Part shown: positions 32,663 through 40,422 of the stretch, piece by piece | Position numbering within the stretch: the first letter of the stretch is position 1 | Layout of the letters: each line of letters begins with the position of its first letter | Source of the DNA: JAGLQA01 sp023135565 | GTDB lineage: Bacteria; Acidobacteriota; Aminicenantia; UBA2199 | Assembly (NCBI GenBank): GCA_030639305.1 | Contig: DAOWCY010000032.1 | Location: 1 to 45,476 of the forward strand | Reading direction: 5' to 3' | DNA length: 45,476 nt | Program-made: the position numbers and the translations under genes | The notes under the pieces: model-generated | The model's database searches: none | Told to the model about the DNA's origin: nothing | The model's input: the letters and a program-made list of their open reading frames with translations, nothing else

Positions 32663-32965
32663 CCCCACGGCGTGGGGGGGTGCGGCGCACCCACCCTCTT
32701 AGCCTCCGGCGGCCCCACGCGCGTGGGGTGGCGTTTAGCCGCTTCGCGGCAGGTCCCTGCCGGGGGCCAAACTTTTGAAAAAGTTTGATCAAAACTTTTG
32801 TTGATTGAGAATCAAAAACGCTCACCCGCTGCGAAGCAGCTAAACGCCCCCTCACGCGGGTGGGGTTGAGAAGCAAAAGCGCTCACCCGCGGCCCCCAAC
32901 TATTATTCAATGGGGGCGGCCCCCGGCGTTTATTCCCTGCCACGTGGTGGCGCCGCTGGAGGCAA
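32663..32965. repeat. Composite intergenic repeat upstream of the class II aldolase
   Basis: This 300-bp gap is a mosaic: GGTGCGGCGCACCC, GCCTCCGGCGGCC, AGCCGCTTCGCGGCAG, a reversed hairpin module (about 32752-32801), two TTGAGAAGCAAAAGCGCTCA-type units and a right end CGCCGCTGGAGGCAA. No gene is seen. Confidence 0.75.
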
Positions 32966-32977
32966 GGAAAATGAATT

Positions 32978-33748
32978 ATGGGAAATAGACGGGATTATTT
33001 AATAAAAAACATTGTCGAAATATGTCAAAGACTCGATACTAAAGGTTGGGTGGCCAATCATGACGGTAATGTGTCGGTTCGTTATGAAGATACGCTGCTG
33101 GCTACGCCTACAGCCACAAGCAAAGCCGATATCGTGCCGGAAATGATCATCACCTTAGATAAAACCGGCAAAAAAACAGCCGGTATAGGCAAACCTTTTT
33201 CGGAGATTAACCTTCATCTAATCGCTTATGAAGTCAGGGAAGAGATTACCGCGGTAGTTCATGCCCATCCTCCTTTTGCCATGGCCAGGGGATTAGTGGG
33301 CGGTGATTTCGAGATCGTGGTTCCTGAAGCCATGGTCTCCATAGGCGATGTTATTCCTACTGCTCCCTACGCCCTGCCCGGGTCAACTGAACATAAAAAG
33401 ATAGTAACCGATGCGCTGTGCCGCAGCGATGTGTTTATGATGACCGGGAACGGTGTGCTGTCTGTGGGCCGGGATGTAAAAGAAGCCTACCTGCGCATGG
33501 AGCTATTAGAACATCTTCTGCGTATCGATTATTATGCCCGCTCCATGGGTTCGATTAAAACTATCCCACCGGAAGATAAAAAAAAGCTGCTGGAAAAAAG
33601 AGCCGCCATCGGGTTAGGGCCGCAAAATATCGAAGCGCCGCTGGCTGCGCCTTCTAACCGCCCCAAAGGGGAAGAAGATGCTGCAAGCGCGCTAATCAGG
33701 GAATTAGTAGCCGGTGAGCTTAAAAAAGTTCTAACGGATAAAAAATGA
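32978..33748 (+). CDS. BMC-associated class II aldolase (fuculose/rhamnulose-phosphate aldolase family)
   Basis: The 256-residue protein has AraD/FucA-fold features: HDGNVSVRYED (phosphate site), FSEINLHLIAY with catalytic-type E76, and VVHAHPPFAMA with H95 and H97. The third metal ligand, normally the His of 'NHG', is N159 here (TGNGVLSVG). The C-terminal 40 residues are a linker and an amphipathic helix (DAASALIRELVAGELKKVL), an encapsulation-peptide-like tail. FucA/RhaD-type enzymes split the sugar phosphate into DHAP and lactaldehyde. That would give a second aldehyde source in the compartment, with the caveat of the altered metal site. The start is ATG 32978, with AAGGA 9 nt upstream. 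Confidence 0.88.
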   Translation: MGNRRDYLIKNIVEICQRLDTKGWVANHDGNVSVRYEDTLLATPTATSKADIVPEMIITLDKTGKKTAGIGKPFSEINLHLIAYEVREEITAVVHAHPPFAMARGLVGGDFEIVVPEAMVSIGDVIPTAPYALPGSTEHKKIVTDALCRSDVFMMTGNGVLSVGRDVKEAYLRMELLEHLLRIDYYARSMGSIKTIPPEDKKKLLEKRAAIGLGPQNIEAPLAAPSNRPKGEEDAASALIRELVAGELKKVLTDKK

Positions 33749-33938
33749 CCCCGTGGGGTGCGGTGCACCCTCCCTCTTAGCCTCCGGCGGCCCTGCCGGG
33801 GGCCAAACTTTTGAAAAAGTTTGATCAAAACTTTTTATAATTGAGAATCAAAAGCGCTACTTGCCGCGAAGCGGCTCAACGCCCCCCCACGCGAGTGGGG
33901 TTGAGAAGCAAAAGCGCTCACCCGCGGCCCGGAGGCAA
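33749..33938. repeat. Composite intergenic repeat upstream of tpiA
   Basis: GGGTGCGGTGCACCC and GCCTCCGGCGGCCCTGCC, a reversed hairpin module (to about 33838), TTGAGAATCAAAAGCGC and TTGAGAAGCAAAAGCGC units, and the end CGGCCCGGAGGCAA at 33938. The tpiA start lies 13 nt further on. Confidence 0.75.
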
Positions 33939-33951
33939 AAAAGAATAAAAA

Positions 33952-34710
33952 ATGAGAACTCCAATAATTGCCGGTAACTGGAAGATGAACCTAAACATAG
34001 ACCAGGCTATAGCCCTGGTAGACGCCATTCATTTCGGTCTTCCTTTTCCCGGGGAAGTAGATGTGATCGTCGCACCCACATTTTTATGTTTACAAAAAAT
34101 CGCCGCACACTTGAAAGATTCCTATATCGGCGCAGCAGCCCAGGATTTGTTTTTCGAAGACCAGGGCGCTTTTACCGGCGCATGTTCCGGGAAACAGATC
34201 AAAGATGCCGGCGCGGATTATGCGATAATCGGCCATTCGGAACGCAGGTCGATCTTCGGCGAGAGCAATGAGATTGTAAATAAAAAAATAAAAGCTGCCC
34301 TGCGCAATAAACTGATCCCCATCATGTGCATAGGAGAAACTTTAGCAGAAAGGGAAGCAGGGCAGGTGGATGCAGTCATAAATAACCAACTGAGCGCGGG
34401 TTTGGCCGGGCTGACCTCCCCACAAACAGCACAATTAGTAATCGCTTATGAGCCGGTATGGGCTATCGGTACCGGCAAAACAGCGGCAGTCGAGCAGGTA
34501 GAGGGTGTGCACCGGACCATTCGCTGTGCGCTTGCCATGAAGTTCGGCGCTGAAATATCGGAGGCTATTCGTCTCCTTTACGGCGGTTCCGTTAAACCGG
34601 CCAACAGCAGTGAATTATTGGCTCTACCCAATGTAGACGGCGCTTTAGTCGGCGGCGCATCTTTATCCGCCCCGGATTTCATAGAGATCATCGAGAGTGC
34701 GAATTCCTAA
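33952..34710 (+). CDS. tpiA: Triosephosphate isomerase
   Basis: The 252-residue enzyme is full length. Motifs: AGNWKMN with the catalytic Lys, IIGHSERR with the catalytic His, AYEPVWAIGTGKTA with the catalytic Glu and phosphate loop, and LYGGSVKPANS. It interconverts DHAP and glyceraldehyde-3-phosphate. As the last gene of the aldolase compartment operon it would merge the triose products of DeoC and the class II aldolase for glycolysis. No targeting extension is visible, so it is probably cytosolic. Whether it is the only tpiA in the genome cannot be told here. Confidence 0.96.
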   Translation: MRTPIIAGNWKMNLNIDQAIALVDAIHFGLPFPGEVDVIVAPTFLCLQKIAAHLKDSYIGAAAQDLFFEDQGAFTGACSGKQIKDAGADYAIIGHSERRSIFGESNEIVNKKIKAALRNKLIPIMCIGETLAEREAGQVDAVINNQLSAGLAGLTSPQTAQLVIAYEPVWAIGTGKTAAVEQVEGVHRTIRCALAMKFGAEISEAIRLLYGGSVKPANSSELLALPNVDGALVGGASLSAPDFIEIIESANS

Positions 34711-34720
34711 GAATTTACTA

Positions 34721-34749
34721 TTGACATAAAGGGGATAATAATATACAAT
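34721..34749 (+). promoter_or_regulatory. Promoter of tRNA-His
   Basis: TTGACA (34721-34726), a 17-nt spacer and TACAAT (34744-34749) lie about 15 nt before the tRNA. Confidence 0.75.
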
Positions 34750-34763
34750 ACCTCTATTGTAAT

Positions 34764-34836
34764 GGTGAGTGTAGCTCAAGGGTAGAGTGCCGGTCTGTGG
34801 AACCGGTTGTTGGGGGTTCAAATCCCCTCACTCACC
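34764..34836 (+). tRNA. tRNA-His (GTG anticodon)
   Basis: The acceptor GTGAGTG (34765-34771) pairs with CACTCAC (34829-34835). The anticodon stem CCGGT/ACCGG closes a CTGTGGA loop with anticodon GTG (34797-34799), and the T arm is GGGGG-TTCAAAT-CCCCT. G34764 opposite C34836 gives the extra G-1:C73 pair diagnostic of tRNA-His. A complete CCA is not encoded (CA follows C73). Confidence 0.95.
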
Positions 34837-34994
34837 CATCAAGCGCCTGCAGCGCAGGATAAAGAACATGTTGTATGAAAAATTCGATACTCGAAATACG
34901 AAAAACAAATTAATCCCCCGGCGGGGGCAGCCGTTAATGATTACCATATTTCCAGGTGGATCCAGGCCGCTTCGCTTTTAATCGGAATGATCAG

Positions 34995-36038
34995 ATGAAG
35001 TTTAGCTCCTATTTTATCGAATTGATACACCCGGAACCCAGCTTTACCGGGAACCTGGTAATCGACGGCGAAGCCGTCTATACAAATTTTAAAAAAATCG
35101 GGGAGAATTTATTCACCGCCTTCTTCAAAAACCAGGTGGAACTAAAGTTCCTCGAAGAGATCGAATTTAAAAACCGGAACAAAAACGTCACTGTTCTATT
35201 CCCGGTGATTTCGAAATACAATAAAAGGAAAATTACCAAAATAGCTAAAATCTTAGATAAATCCGAAGCAAAAGAAAAGAATAGTATCTTGTTCGATTTC
35301 CTCACCCTTGAAAAAATTTTAAGAGTCGCGGAATTATTAAATTTCTTCTCATTCGACCGGGAAGAAATGGTTCGCTTGTTGATCGGGAAAGAATTAGCAC
35401 AGGAAATAAAAATAATAGACTTTTCCGGTTTGACAGTAATTTCTTATGAGACTTTCCTGGGCTGCCGGGAGGAGTTAAGTTCTATTTTCAACAACTATTT
35501 AGTTAATAGAGATAAGTCTATAAAAATAGCAGATGTCGAAGTGAAGTTAAAACTGCCCCGGTCGTCTATCTTTTTTAAGTACCTCTTAGCTGCGATCAAC
35601 GAAAAGTTCTCTTTCAGGATCATAAAAGATAAGATCGTGTTTCCCAAACTTACGCTGTCGGGGAAAGAAAAAGAAGCCATCGAAAAGATAGAAAACATCG
35701 TAAAAAAGAACAAATTACCTATTTTTACCATCGATGAGGTGTTAAAGTCCTCCGGCTTAAGATTCAAAGAGGTGAATGACTTGTTGTGGTACATGGTTCA
35801 TATAGGCACTGTGGTTCAACTAAATAAAAAATACTTCATCTTTGAAGATGATCTCAATAAGATTATCAATAAACTGAAAAAATATAAAAGAAACCAGGGC
35901 GAAATGATCAGTATAAGCGCTTTTAGAGAAATGACCCTATACTCCAGGAAATATATTATCGCTTTGTTCGAGTATTTCGATTTGCGCCGCCTGACAAAGC
36001 GTGTGGAGAATGAAAGGAAAATACTCTTAGTGGTCTAA
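34995..36038 (+). CDS. SelB C-terminal-like winged-helix protein without GTPase
   Basis: The product is 347 residues from ATG 34995 (MKFSSYFIELIHP). The last ~130 residues match the SelB C-terminal winged helices that bind the SECIS hairpin: DLLWYMVHIGTVVQLNKKYF, FEDDLNKIINKLKK, then SISAFREMTLYSRKYIIALF and EYFDLRRLTKRV. The first ~200 residues are Lys/Phe/Ile-rich and resemble a degraded SelB mid-region; no G1 P-loop, G3 or NKxD is present. A full SelB is about 600 residues, so this is a stand-alone relative or a partner of a split factor. It is preceded by tRNA-His and a non-coding 150 bp. Function is unknown. Confidence 0.65.
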   Translation: MKFSSYFIELIHPEPSFTGNLVIDGEAVYTNFKKIGENLFTAFFKNQVELKFLEEIEFKNRNKNVTVLFPVISKYNKRKITKIAKILDKSEAKEKNSILFDFLTLEKILRVAELLNFFSFDREEMVRLLIGKELAQEIKIIDFSGLTVISYETFLGCREELSSIFNNYLVNRDKSIKIADVEVKLKLPRSSIFFKYLLAAINEKFSFRIIKDKIVFPKLTLSGKEKEAIEKIENIVKKNKLPIFTIDEVLKSSGLRFKEVNDLLWYMVHIGTVVQLNKKYFIFEDDLNKIINKLKKYKRNQGEMISISAFREMTLYSRKYIIALFEYFDLRRLTKRVENERKILLVV

Positions 36039-36104
36039 ATAAATAGCACCGTTTTTTGTTTTCCCCCCCTTAAAAGAGAGAAAAGCAAATTTATCTATCA
36101 ACCT

Positions 36105-37157
36105 CTAATCTTTGCCTAACCTGCTTTTAGCGGCGCTGATGATTTCGTTGAATCCTGCTTCCTGTTCTTCTGGGGTTTGGTCTTTTGCTTTATCTTTGTA
36201 CCACAACTGCTGGAGATATTTGAAGGCATCCGATTCTTTATCGGATTCGAGCAAGACATAGGCCTCCGCGAAATATTGAATAGCCTTTTCCTTGTCTTTT
36301 TTCGAGAGCAGTTGGCCTATTTTAACTGCCATGCCGCTCTTTCTTTTTTTTGCGTAGGCTTTTTCATAAAAATCGATGCTTTTGTCTTTATCTTCAACCG
36401 CTTTGCTCCTGCTGTATTTGCGGTAATACAATTGCGCCAGCAGCTTCGCTTCATTGTAAGACAGTTTCTCCTGGTCTATTACTTTCTCGATGGAGTTTAT
36501 GGCCTCGATTATTTTGTTTTTTTTAGCCAGCTCGAAGGATTCCTTAAAAACGGTTCTCTTGGGAAAAGCATTCGAACTATCATGTTCATGGGCTTCGATG
36601 GCTTTCTTGATTAATTCCATCCTGGCATTATTATCATCGATACCTCTGAGGGTCAATATCCTGATCTGGATTCGCAGCGCGGGCCCGATGTATCTTATAT
36701 CGATCCCTCTTGCCATTTCTTCGGACTGCGCTCTGCCGTCGGACATCTCTTTTACCGCTGTTCCCAAATCCTTGACTATATCGGCATAACTGTAAGCTTT
36801 ATCATAATCCTTCCTGGCTAAATTGAAAGCATTTGAAAGCCACAAAGAGAGGTCCATTTTGTAATGATCTTCCAGGTCTTCAAAAGTCAATGCCTGCTCG
36901 CCGTACTCGATTACTTTTTCGAATTTTTTTAGTATCATCGACACTTGCGCCAGGTTGTAATAGAGGAATTTCGTATTTTTATCTTTTTTTGATGAGTATT
37001 TGTTTTTGTATTCTTCAAACAACTGCAGCTTGGTGGCAGGCTCTTTCTCAGCAGCAGCTTTGATCCACAAGTTTTGCTTGGCGCCGGCCATTACAAAAGT
37101 AAATGAACCGGCTAAAAACATAATTAAAAGAAACATTAGGGTAATTTTCTTTTTCAT
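36105..37157 (-). CDS. Periplasmic TPR-like helical repeat protein
   Basis: The 350-residue product has a signal peptide (MKKKITLMFLLIMFLAGSFTFVMA, cleaved near residue 25). The mature protein is all helical with TPR-like units: FLYYNLAQVSMILKKFEKVI, AKLLAQLYYRKYSRSKAVED then KDKSIDFYEKAY, and MAVKIGQLLSKKDKEKAIQY then FAEAYVLLES. Such proteins scaffold envelope complexes; the partner is unknown. GGAGG lies 8 nt before ATG 37157 and a strong promoter precedes it. Confidence 0.8.
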   Translation of the reverse strand: MKKKITLMFLLIMFLAGSFTFVMAGAKQNLWIKAAAEKEPATKLQLFEEYKNKYSSKKDKNTKFLYYNLAQVSMILKKFEKVIEYGEQALTFEDLEDHYKMDLSLWLSNAFNLARKDYDKAYSYADIVKDLGTAVKEMSDGRAQSEEMARGIDIRYIGPALRIQIRILTLRGIDDNNARMELIKKAIEAHEHDSSNAFPKRTVFKESFELAKKNKIIEAINSIEKVIDQEKLSYNEAKLLAQLYYRKYSRSKAVEDKDKSIDFYEKAYAKKRKSGMAVKIGQLLSKKDKEKAIQYFAEAYVLLESDKESDAFKYLQQLWYKDKAKDQTPEEQEAGFNEIISAAKSRLGKD

Positions 37158-37199
37158 TGGACAACCTCCGGTTAACGATTAAAAAAGGATTAAGACTAC

Positions 37200-37229
37200 A
37201 TTATAAATAAGCACACCCACTTTTGTCAA
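37200..37229 (-). promoter_or_regulatory. Promoter of the TPR-like gene
   Basis: On the minus strand, TTGACA (37229-37224), an 18-nt spacer and TATAAT (37205-37200). Confidence 0.8.
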
Positions 37230-37363
37230 GTAAAAAAAGTATTTTTCAAAATAAATTTGATTTTCCCTGTCCGGGCGCAAATTTTTTTGCAATTTGCCGG
37301 TTGGGCGGCGGCTGTTCCGCTGATGGCCAAATGCTGAAAGCCGAATGCCGAAAGCTGAAGGCT

Positions 37364-37398
37364 GTAAGTGTTTAGTTTTCCCAAAGCTGAACACTTAC
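37364..37398. other. Stable hairpin in the 37.2-37.5 kb intergenic region
   Basis: GTAAGTGTTTAG and CTGAACACTTAC form a 12-bp stem (one G-T pair) around an 11-nt loop. A microsatellite-like run of GCTGAAAGCC/GAATGCCGAAAGC lies just before it. Apart from the two promoters the 366-bp gap holds nothing else that I recognise. Confidence 0.5.
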
Positions 37399-37409
37399 GT
37401 CCACCGGCC

Positions 37410-37439
37410 TTGCTTCCGGCACCGGATTCATGGTATAAT
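37410..37439 (+). promoter_or_regulatory. Promoter of xseA-xseB
   Basis: TTGCTT (37410-37415), an 18-nt spacer and TATAAT (37434-37439). The leader to ATG 37524 is about 78 nt and has no clear ribosome site next to the start. Confidence 0.55.
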
Positions 37440-37523
37440 AATTTTTTGAAGGAGAAAAATTTTTACCTGGGAATCTTCTATTATCAATAGTTTGCAGGTA
37501 TTCCAGGTATTATATTAGATGCC

Positions 37524-39290
37524 ATGAAGTGGGTAAAAGCGATAATTAAAGATACAGAAGTCAGCATTGCATTCGATGAGAACAGTATCCATATATACAA
37601 TGCATATACCATTAAGGATGACCTTAAGCTGCGCGGTTACCGCTGGGAGCCCGCTGATAAAAGCTGGCATACCAGCCCGGGGGACGTGGAATCGGAGATA
37701 GATGTTTTACAGAATAACCTGTCCCGGGTAGACCCGGCTCCTATGCCGCGGCCGGCCGGTGGAGAAGCGGCAAAATTCCCGGCTTCCTGTTCCGTGGTGG
37801 AACTGCGCAGCCGTATCGACCGGTTGATCCGTGAGGGGCTGCGCGGCCAGATTTGGGTGCGCGGCGTGATTGCCTCCCAGGTAAAGAATTACCAATGGTT
37901 TTCCTATTTTGATTTAAAGGATGAGGACGAGCAGCAGGATATTTATTTTAACGTGGAGGTAAAAAAAAACGATCTCGAACGGGTGACCGGGAAGCTCAGG
38001 GACCTGGGAGCCGCGGACGCATTGGAGAAAGACCTGCCGGTTTTTTCCCTGGTGGAGGTGCATCTATCTTTCAGGAATGCGGTAGACATCCGGCTGCGTT
38101 TGTTGGATATCCTGCCCGAATATACCCAGGCCAAAATAAGGAACCGGCGGGAGATCACCCTTGACAAGCTTAAGGAAGAAGGAGTTCTCGAGAAGCAGAA
38201 GAGATTGGCTCTGCCCGGTTTGGTGTCGCGGGTAGGATTGATTACTTCGCAGCAGGGCACTTCGGTCAGCGATATAACGGCGGGGTTAGGAGCATTTGCC
38301 GGGAAGTATTCTTTTTATTTTGTAGATACGCGGATGGAGGGCGCTAATGCTGTGGATAGCCTTGTCCGGGCCATCGATTATTTAGAATTTTCAGCGGGTT
38401 TTCCATTGGATGCGGTGATAATTGCCCGTGGGGGAGGCAGCGAGCAGTCGCTGGCGGTTTTTAACGATTATCGTCTTTGTCGCCGGGTGTGTGATTGTAG
38501 TATCCCGATGTTGACAGCAATCGGTCATGAAAAAGACCTTGCTGCGATCGAGATGTGTTCTTTCCTGACGCCCACGCCGGCTACCCCTTCGGGAATAGGG
38601 AAGTACCTGCATGACCGGTTTTTCGATTTGCAGTTGAGTTTATCGGCATCGGTGCAGCGTTTGATCGAATATTTTAGTAACATCCACAACCGGGAAATAG
38701 AGAAAATAAGAGGTTATGTAAAAAATATTCCTAATTATGCGCAGTCTTTTTTGCAACTGCGGGAGGACCGTTTTTTTGCGTTAGTGCGCAGGTTGGAGCA
38801 GTCGGTTTCTTTCACGGTGCGGGACCAGGAGCGGCGCATCGAGAACTTGCTGATGCAGGCATTGGTCAAAGAAAAGAGTTACCATGAAGCAGGCAAGAAG
38901 AGTCTTCGTCAATTAGTGGCATCGATATTGGCCCGGGCTGCTGCGCAGCGCGGGAGGGAAGTGAAGCAGATCGAGAAAACGATTTTAAAGATCGATTTTG
39001 CAAAGCGGGTCAGGGTAAACCGGGAGCAGGTAAGGGATATCCGGCACATAGGCCGGGATATACTGCGCCGCACCGGGAGGACAGTGCTGGAAAAAGAGAA
39101 GACCTTGCAGAGCTTGGCCGACCTAATTAAAGCCAGCGACCCGGAGAACATTTTGAAGAAAGGTTTCACCCTCACCTTAGATGGGGAAGACAGGGTAATA
39201 AAGAGCCTGGTGGAGTTCGGTAAGACCGGTGCCGGCAGGTTAAGGTTCCATGACGGGATCGTAAAGATTAAAAAACAGGAGGAAGCATGA
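37524..39290 (+). CDS. xseA: Exodeoxyribonuclease VII large subunit with extra N-terminal domain
   Basis: The 588-residue protein is longer than typical XseA (about 400-460). The standard part begins near residue 88 with the OB fold (VVELRSRIDRLIREGLRGQI, WVRGVIASQVKNYQWFSYFD). It continues with the catalytic barrel (LALPGLVSRVGLITSQQGTS, DAVIIARGGGSEQSLAVFND, TAIGHEKDLAAIEM) and a long coiled coil and C-terminal closure (DPENILKKGFTLTLD). ExoVII degrades single-stranded DNA from both ends. The N-terminal ~70 residues (SIHIYNAYTIKDDLKLRGYR then WEPADKSWHTSP) look like a small DUF5710-type module with an 'xGYRWxPxxKxW' motif. xseB overlaps by 4 nt. Confidence 0.93.
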   Translation: MKWVKAIIKDTEVSIAFDENSIHIYNAYTIKDDLKLRGYRWEPADKSWHTSPGDVESEIDVLQNNLSRVDPAPMPRPAGGEAAKFPASCSVVELRSRIDRLIREGLRGQIWVRGVIASQVKNYQWFSYFDLKDEDEQQDIYFNVEVKKNDLERVTGKLRDLGAADALEKDLPVFSLVEVHLSFRNAVDIRLRLLDILPEYTQAKIRNRREITLDKLKEEGVLEKQKRLALPGLVSRVGLITSQQGTSVSDITAGLGAFAGKYSFYFVDTRMEGANAVDSLVRAIDYLEFSAGFPLDAVIIARGGGSEQSLAVFNDYRLCRRVCDCSIPMLTAIGHEKDLAAIEMCSFLTPTPATPSGIGKYLHDRFFDLQLSLSASVQRLIEYFSNIHNREIEKIRGYVKNIPNYAQSFLQLREDRFFALVRRLEQSVSFTVRDQERRIENLLMQALVKEKSYHEAGKKSLRQLVASILARAAAQRGREVKQIEKTILKIDFAKRVRVNREQVRDIRHIGRDILRRTGRTVLEKEKTLQSLADLIKASDPENILKKGFTLTLDGEDRVIKSLVEFGKTGAGRLRFHDGIVKIKKQEEA

Positions 39291-39595
39291 GTGATAAAGC
39301 GGGCAAGTACGAGGAAAATTATCAAATACTCGAAAAAATAACCGAATCGTTGAATAAAGATGAAATAGGAATCGACGACCTGGTAGAGAAGACCAAAGAG
39401 GCTTTAGATTCGGCGCGTATTTGTATGGAGATATTAAAGAAGCAGAAGGGGGAGTTCAAAAAATTGGAAGCTGATTTTTCGCAGTTGCTCGATAAGTCCG
39501 GGCAGGAAGAGGAGTCCCGGCAGGAAGAGGAGTCCCGGCAGGAAGAGGAGCCCCGGCAGGAAGAAACAAAGGTAGGCGAGGATTCGCCGTTTTAG
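39287..39595 (+). CDS. xseB: Exodeoxyribonuclease VII small subunit
   Basis: The 102-residue protein begins ATGA, overlapping xseA. The first ~65 residues have the XseB coiled-coil hairpin (YEENYQILEKITESLNKDE, IGIDDLVEKTKEALDSARIC). Several copies decorate each large subunit of ExoVII. The C-terminal ~30 residues are an acidic repeat (RQEEES) encoded by an 18-bp tandem repeat (39501-39567) and should be disordered. Confidence 0.92.
   Translation: MSDKAGKYEENYQILEKITESLNKDEIGIDDLVEKTKEALDSARICMEILKKQKGEFKKLEADFSQLLDKSGQEEESRQEEESRQEEEPRQEETKVGEDSPF
39501..39567 (+). repeat. 18-bp tandem repeat within xseB
   Basis: The unit GGCAGGAAGAGGAGTCCC starts at 39501, 39519 and 39537 (one change), with a partial fourth copy at 39555-39567. 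Each unit adds six residues in frame, so copy number could vary without frameshift. Confidence 0.85.
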
Positions 39596-39868
39596 GGGGC
39601 GGCGCCCCCACCCTATGAGCCTCTGCTCGGCAGGAATCAACCGCGTTTACACAAATATAGGAGATCAAGCTTTTGAAGTTTTTAAAATCATCAAAAGTTT
39701 TGACCAAACTTTTTCAACCCCACATGCGTGGGGGAGCATTAAGCTGCTTCGCAGCAGGAGCGATGATAGCGCTTCTCAATCATCAAAAGTTTTGATCAAA
39801 CTTTTACAAAAGTTTGGCCCCCGGCAGGGTCGCCGAAGGCAAGCCCCCGGCAGGGTCAGCGGAGGTAA
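39596..39868 (+). repeat. Composite intergenic repeat upstream of the YgjP-like gene
   Basis: Hairpin modules lie at about 39690-39718 and 39781-39842, the latter ending GGTCGCCGAAGGCAAG. An extra duplicated tail (CCCCCGGCAGGGTCAGCGGA, ending GGAGGTAA) reaches 39868. Confidence 0.75.
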
Positions 39869-39870
39869 GA

Positions 39871-40422
39871 TTGTTAAAATTTATGGAAAAAGTAGAATTT
39901 GAAGGTATCGCCTTCGAGGTAAGCCGCAGGAAGGTGAAATATCCGCGCATTGAATTTAAAGCAGGGGGACCGCTGTTGATTGTCCCTAAGAGAATGGACC
40001 CTTTTATCATGCTGCGGGAGCACAAAGAGTCTATTTTGAAGAAGTGTGCTAAGGTAGAGTCCCAGGTTGATGAGGCCCAGGAAGTAGAAATAATAGATCG
40101 CAGTGACAGTGAATTTATCGACATAATCGAGTTTTATCTTAAAGAATATTCCCGGCAGTTGAGAGTCAAGCATAAAGAAATAAAATTCAGGAAGATGAAG
40201 CGGCGTTGGGGTAGTTGTCACAGTAACGGCATGATAACTTTCAACAAATATCTTCGTTTTTTGCCGGAGAATTTGGTTGCTTATATCGTATTCCATGAGT
40301 TGGTGCATCTCAAGATCAGGGGGCATAACCGGCGTTTTAAAACGGCCATATTCAAGGAGTTTCCCGACTACCGGCTTTTGGACAAATATCTCAATCTTTA
40401 TGGATTCAGGTTGTTGTCATAA
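39871..40422 (+). CDS. YgjP-like (DUF45) zinc metallopeptidase
   Basis: The product is 183 residues from TTG 39871 or 179 from ATG 39883. TTG is favoured because GGAGGT of the repeat tail (39861-39866) is 4 nt before it, whereas the ATG is 16 nt away. The family core is clear: MKRRWGSCHSNGMITFNKYL then PENLVAYIVFHELVHLKIRG then HNRRFKTAI. The HELVH zinc motif and a third His (GHNRRF) follow the conserved RWGSC. YgjP/WLM-like proteases are often linked to restriction or repair genes; here the neighbours upstream are exonuclease VII genes. The role is not established. Confidence 0.88.
   Translation: MLKFMEKVEFEGIAFEVSRRKVKYPRIEFKAGGPLLIVPKRMDPFIMLREHKESILKKCAKVESQVDEAQEVEIIDRSDSEFIDIIEFYLKEYSRQLRVKHKEIKFRKMKRRWGSCHSNGMITFNKYLRFLPENLVAYIVFHELVHLKIRGHNRRFKTAIFKEFPDYRLLDKYLNLYGFRLLS

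Noticed and set aside
34787..34981. 64-codon ORF overlapping tRNA-His
   Set aside because: It begins inside the tRNA and has no recognisable product.
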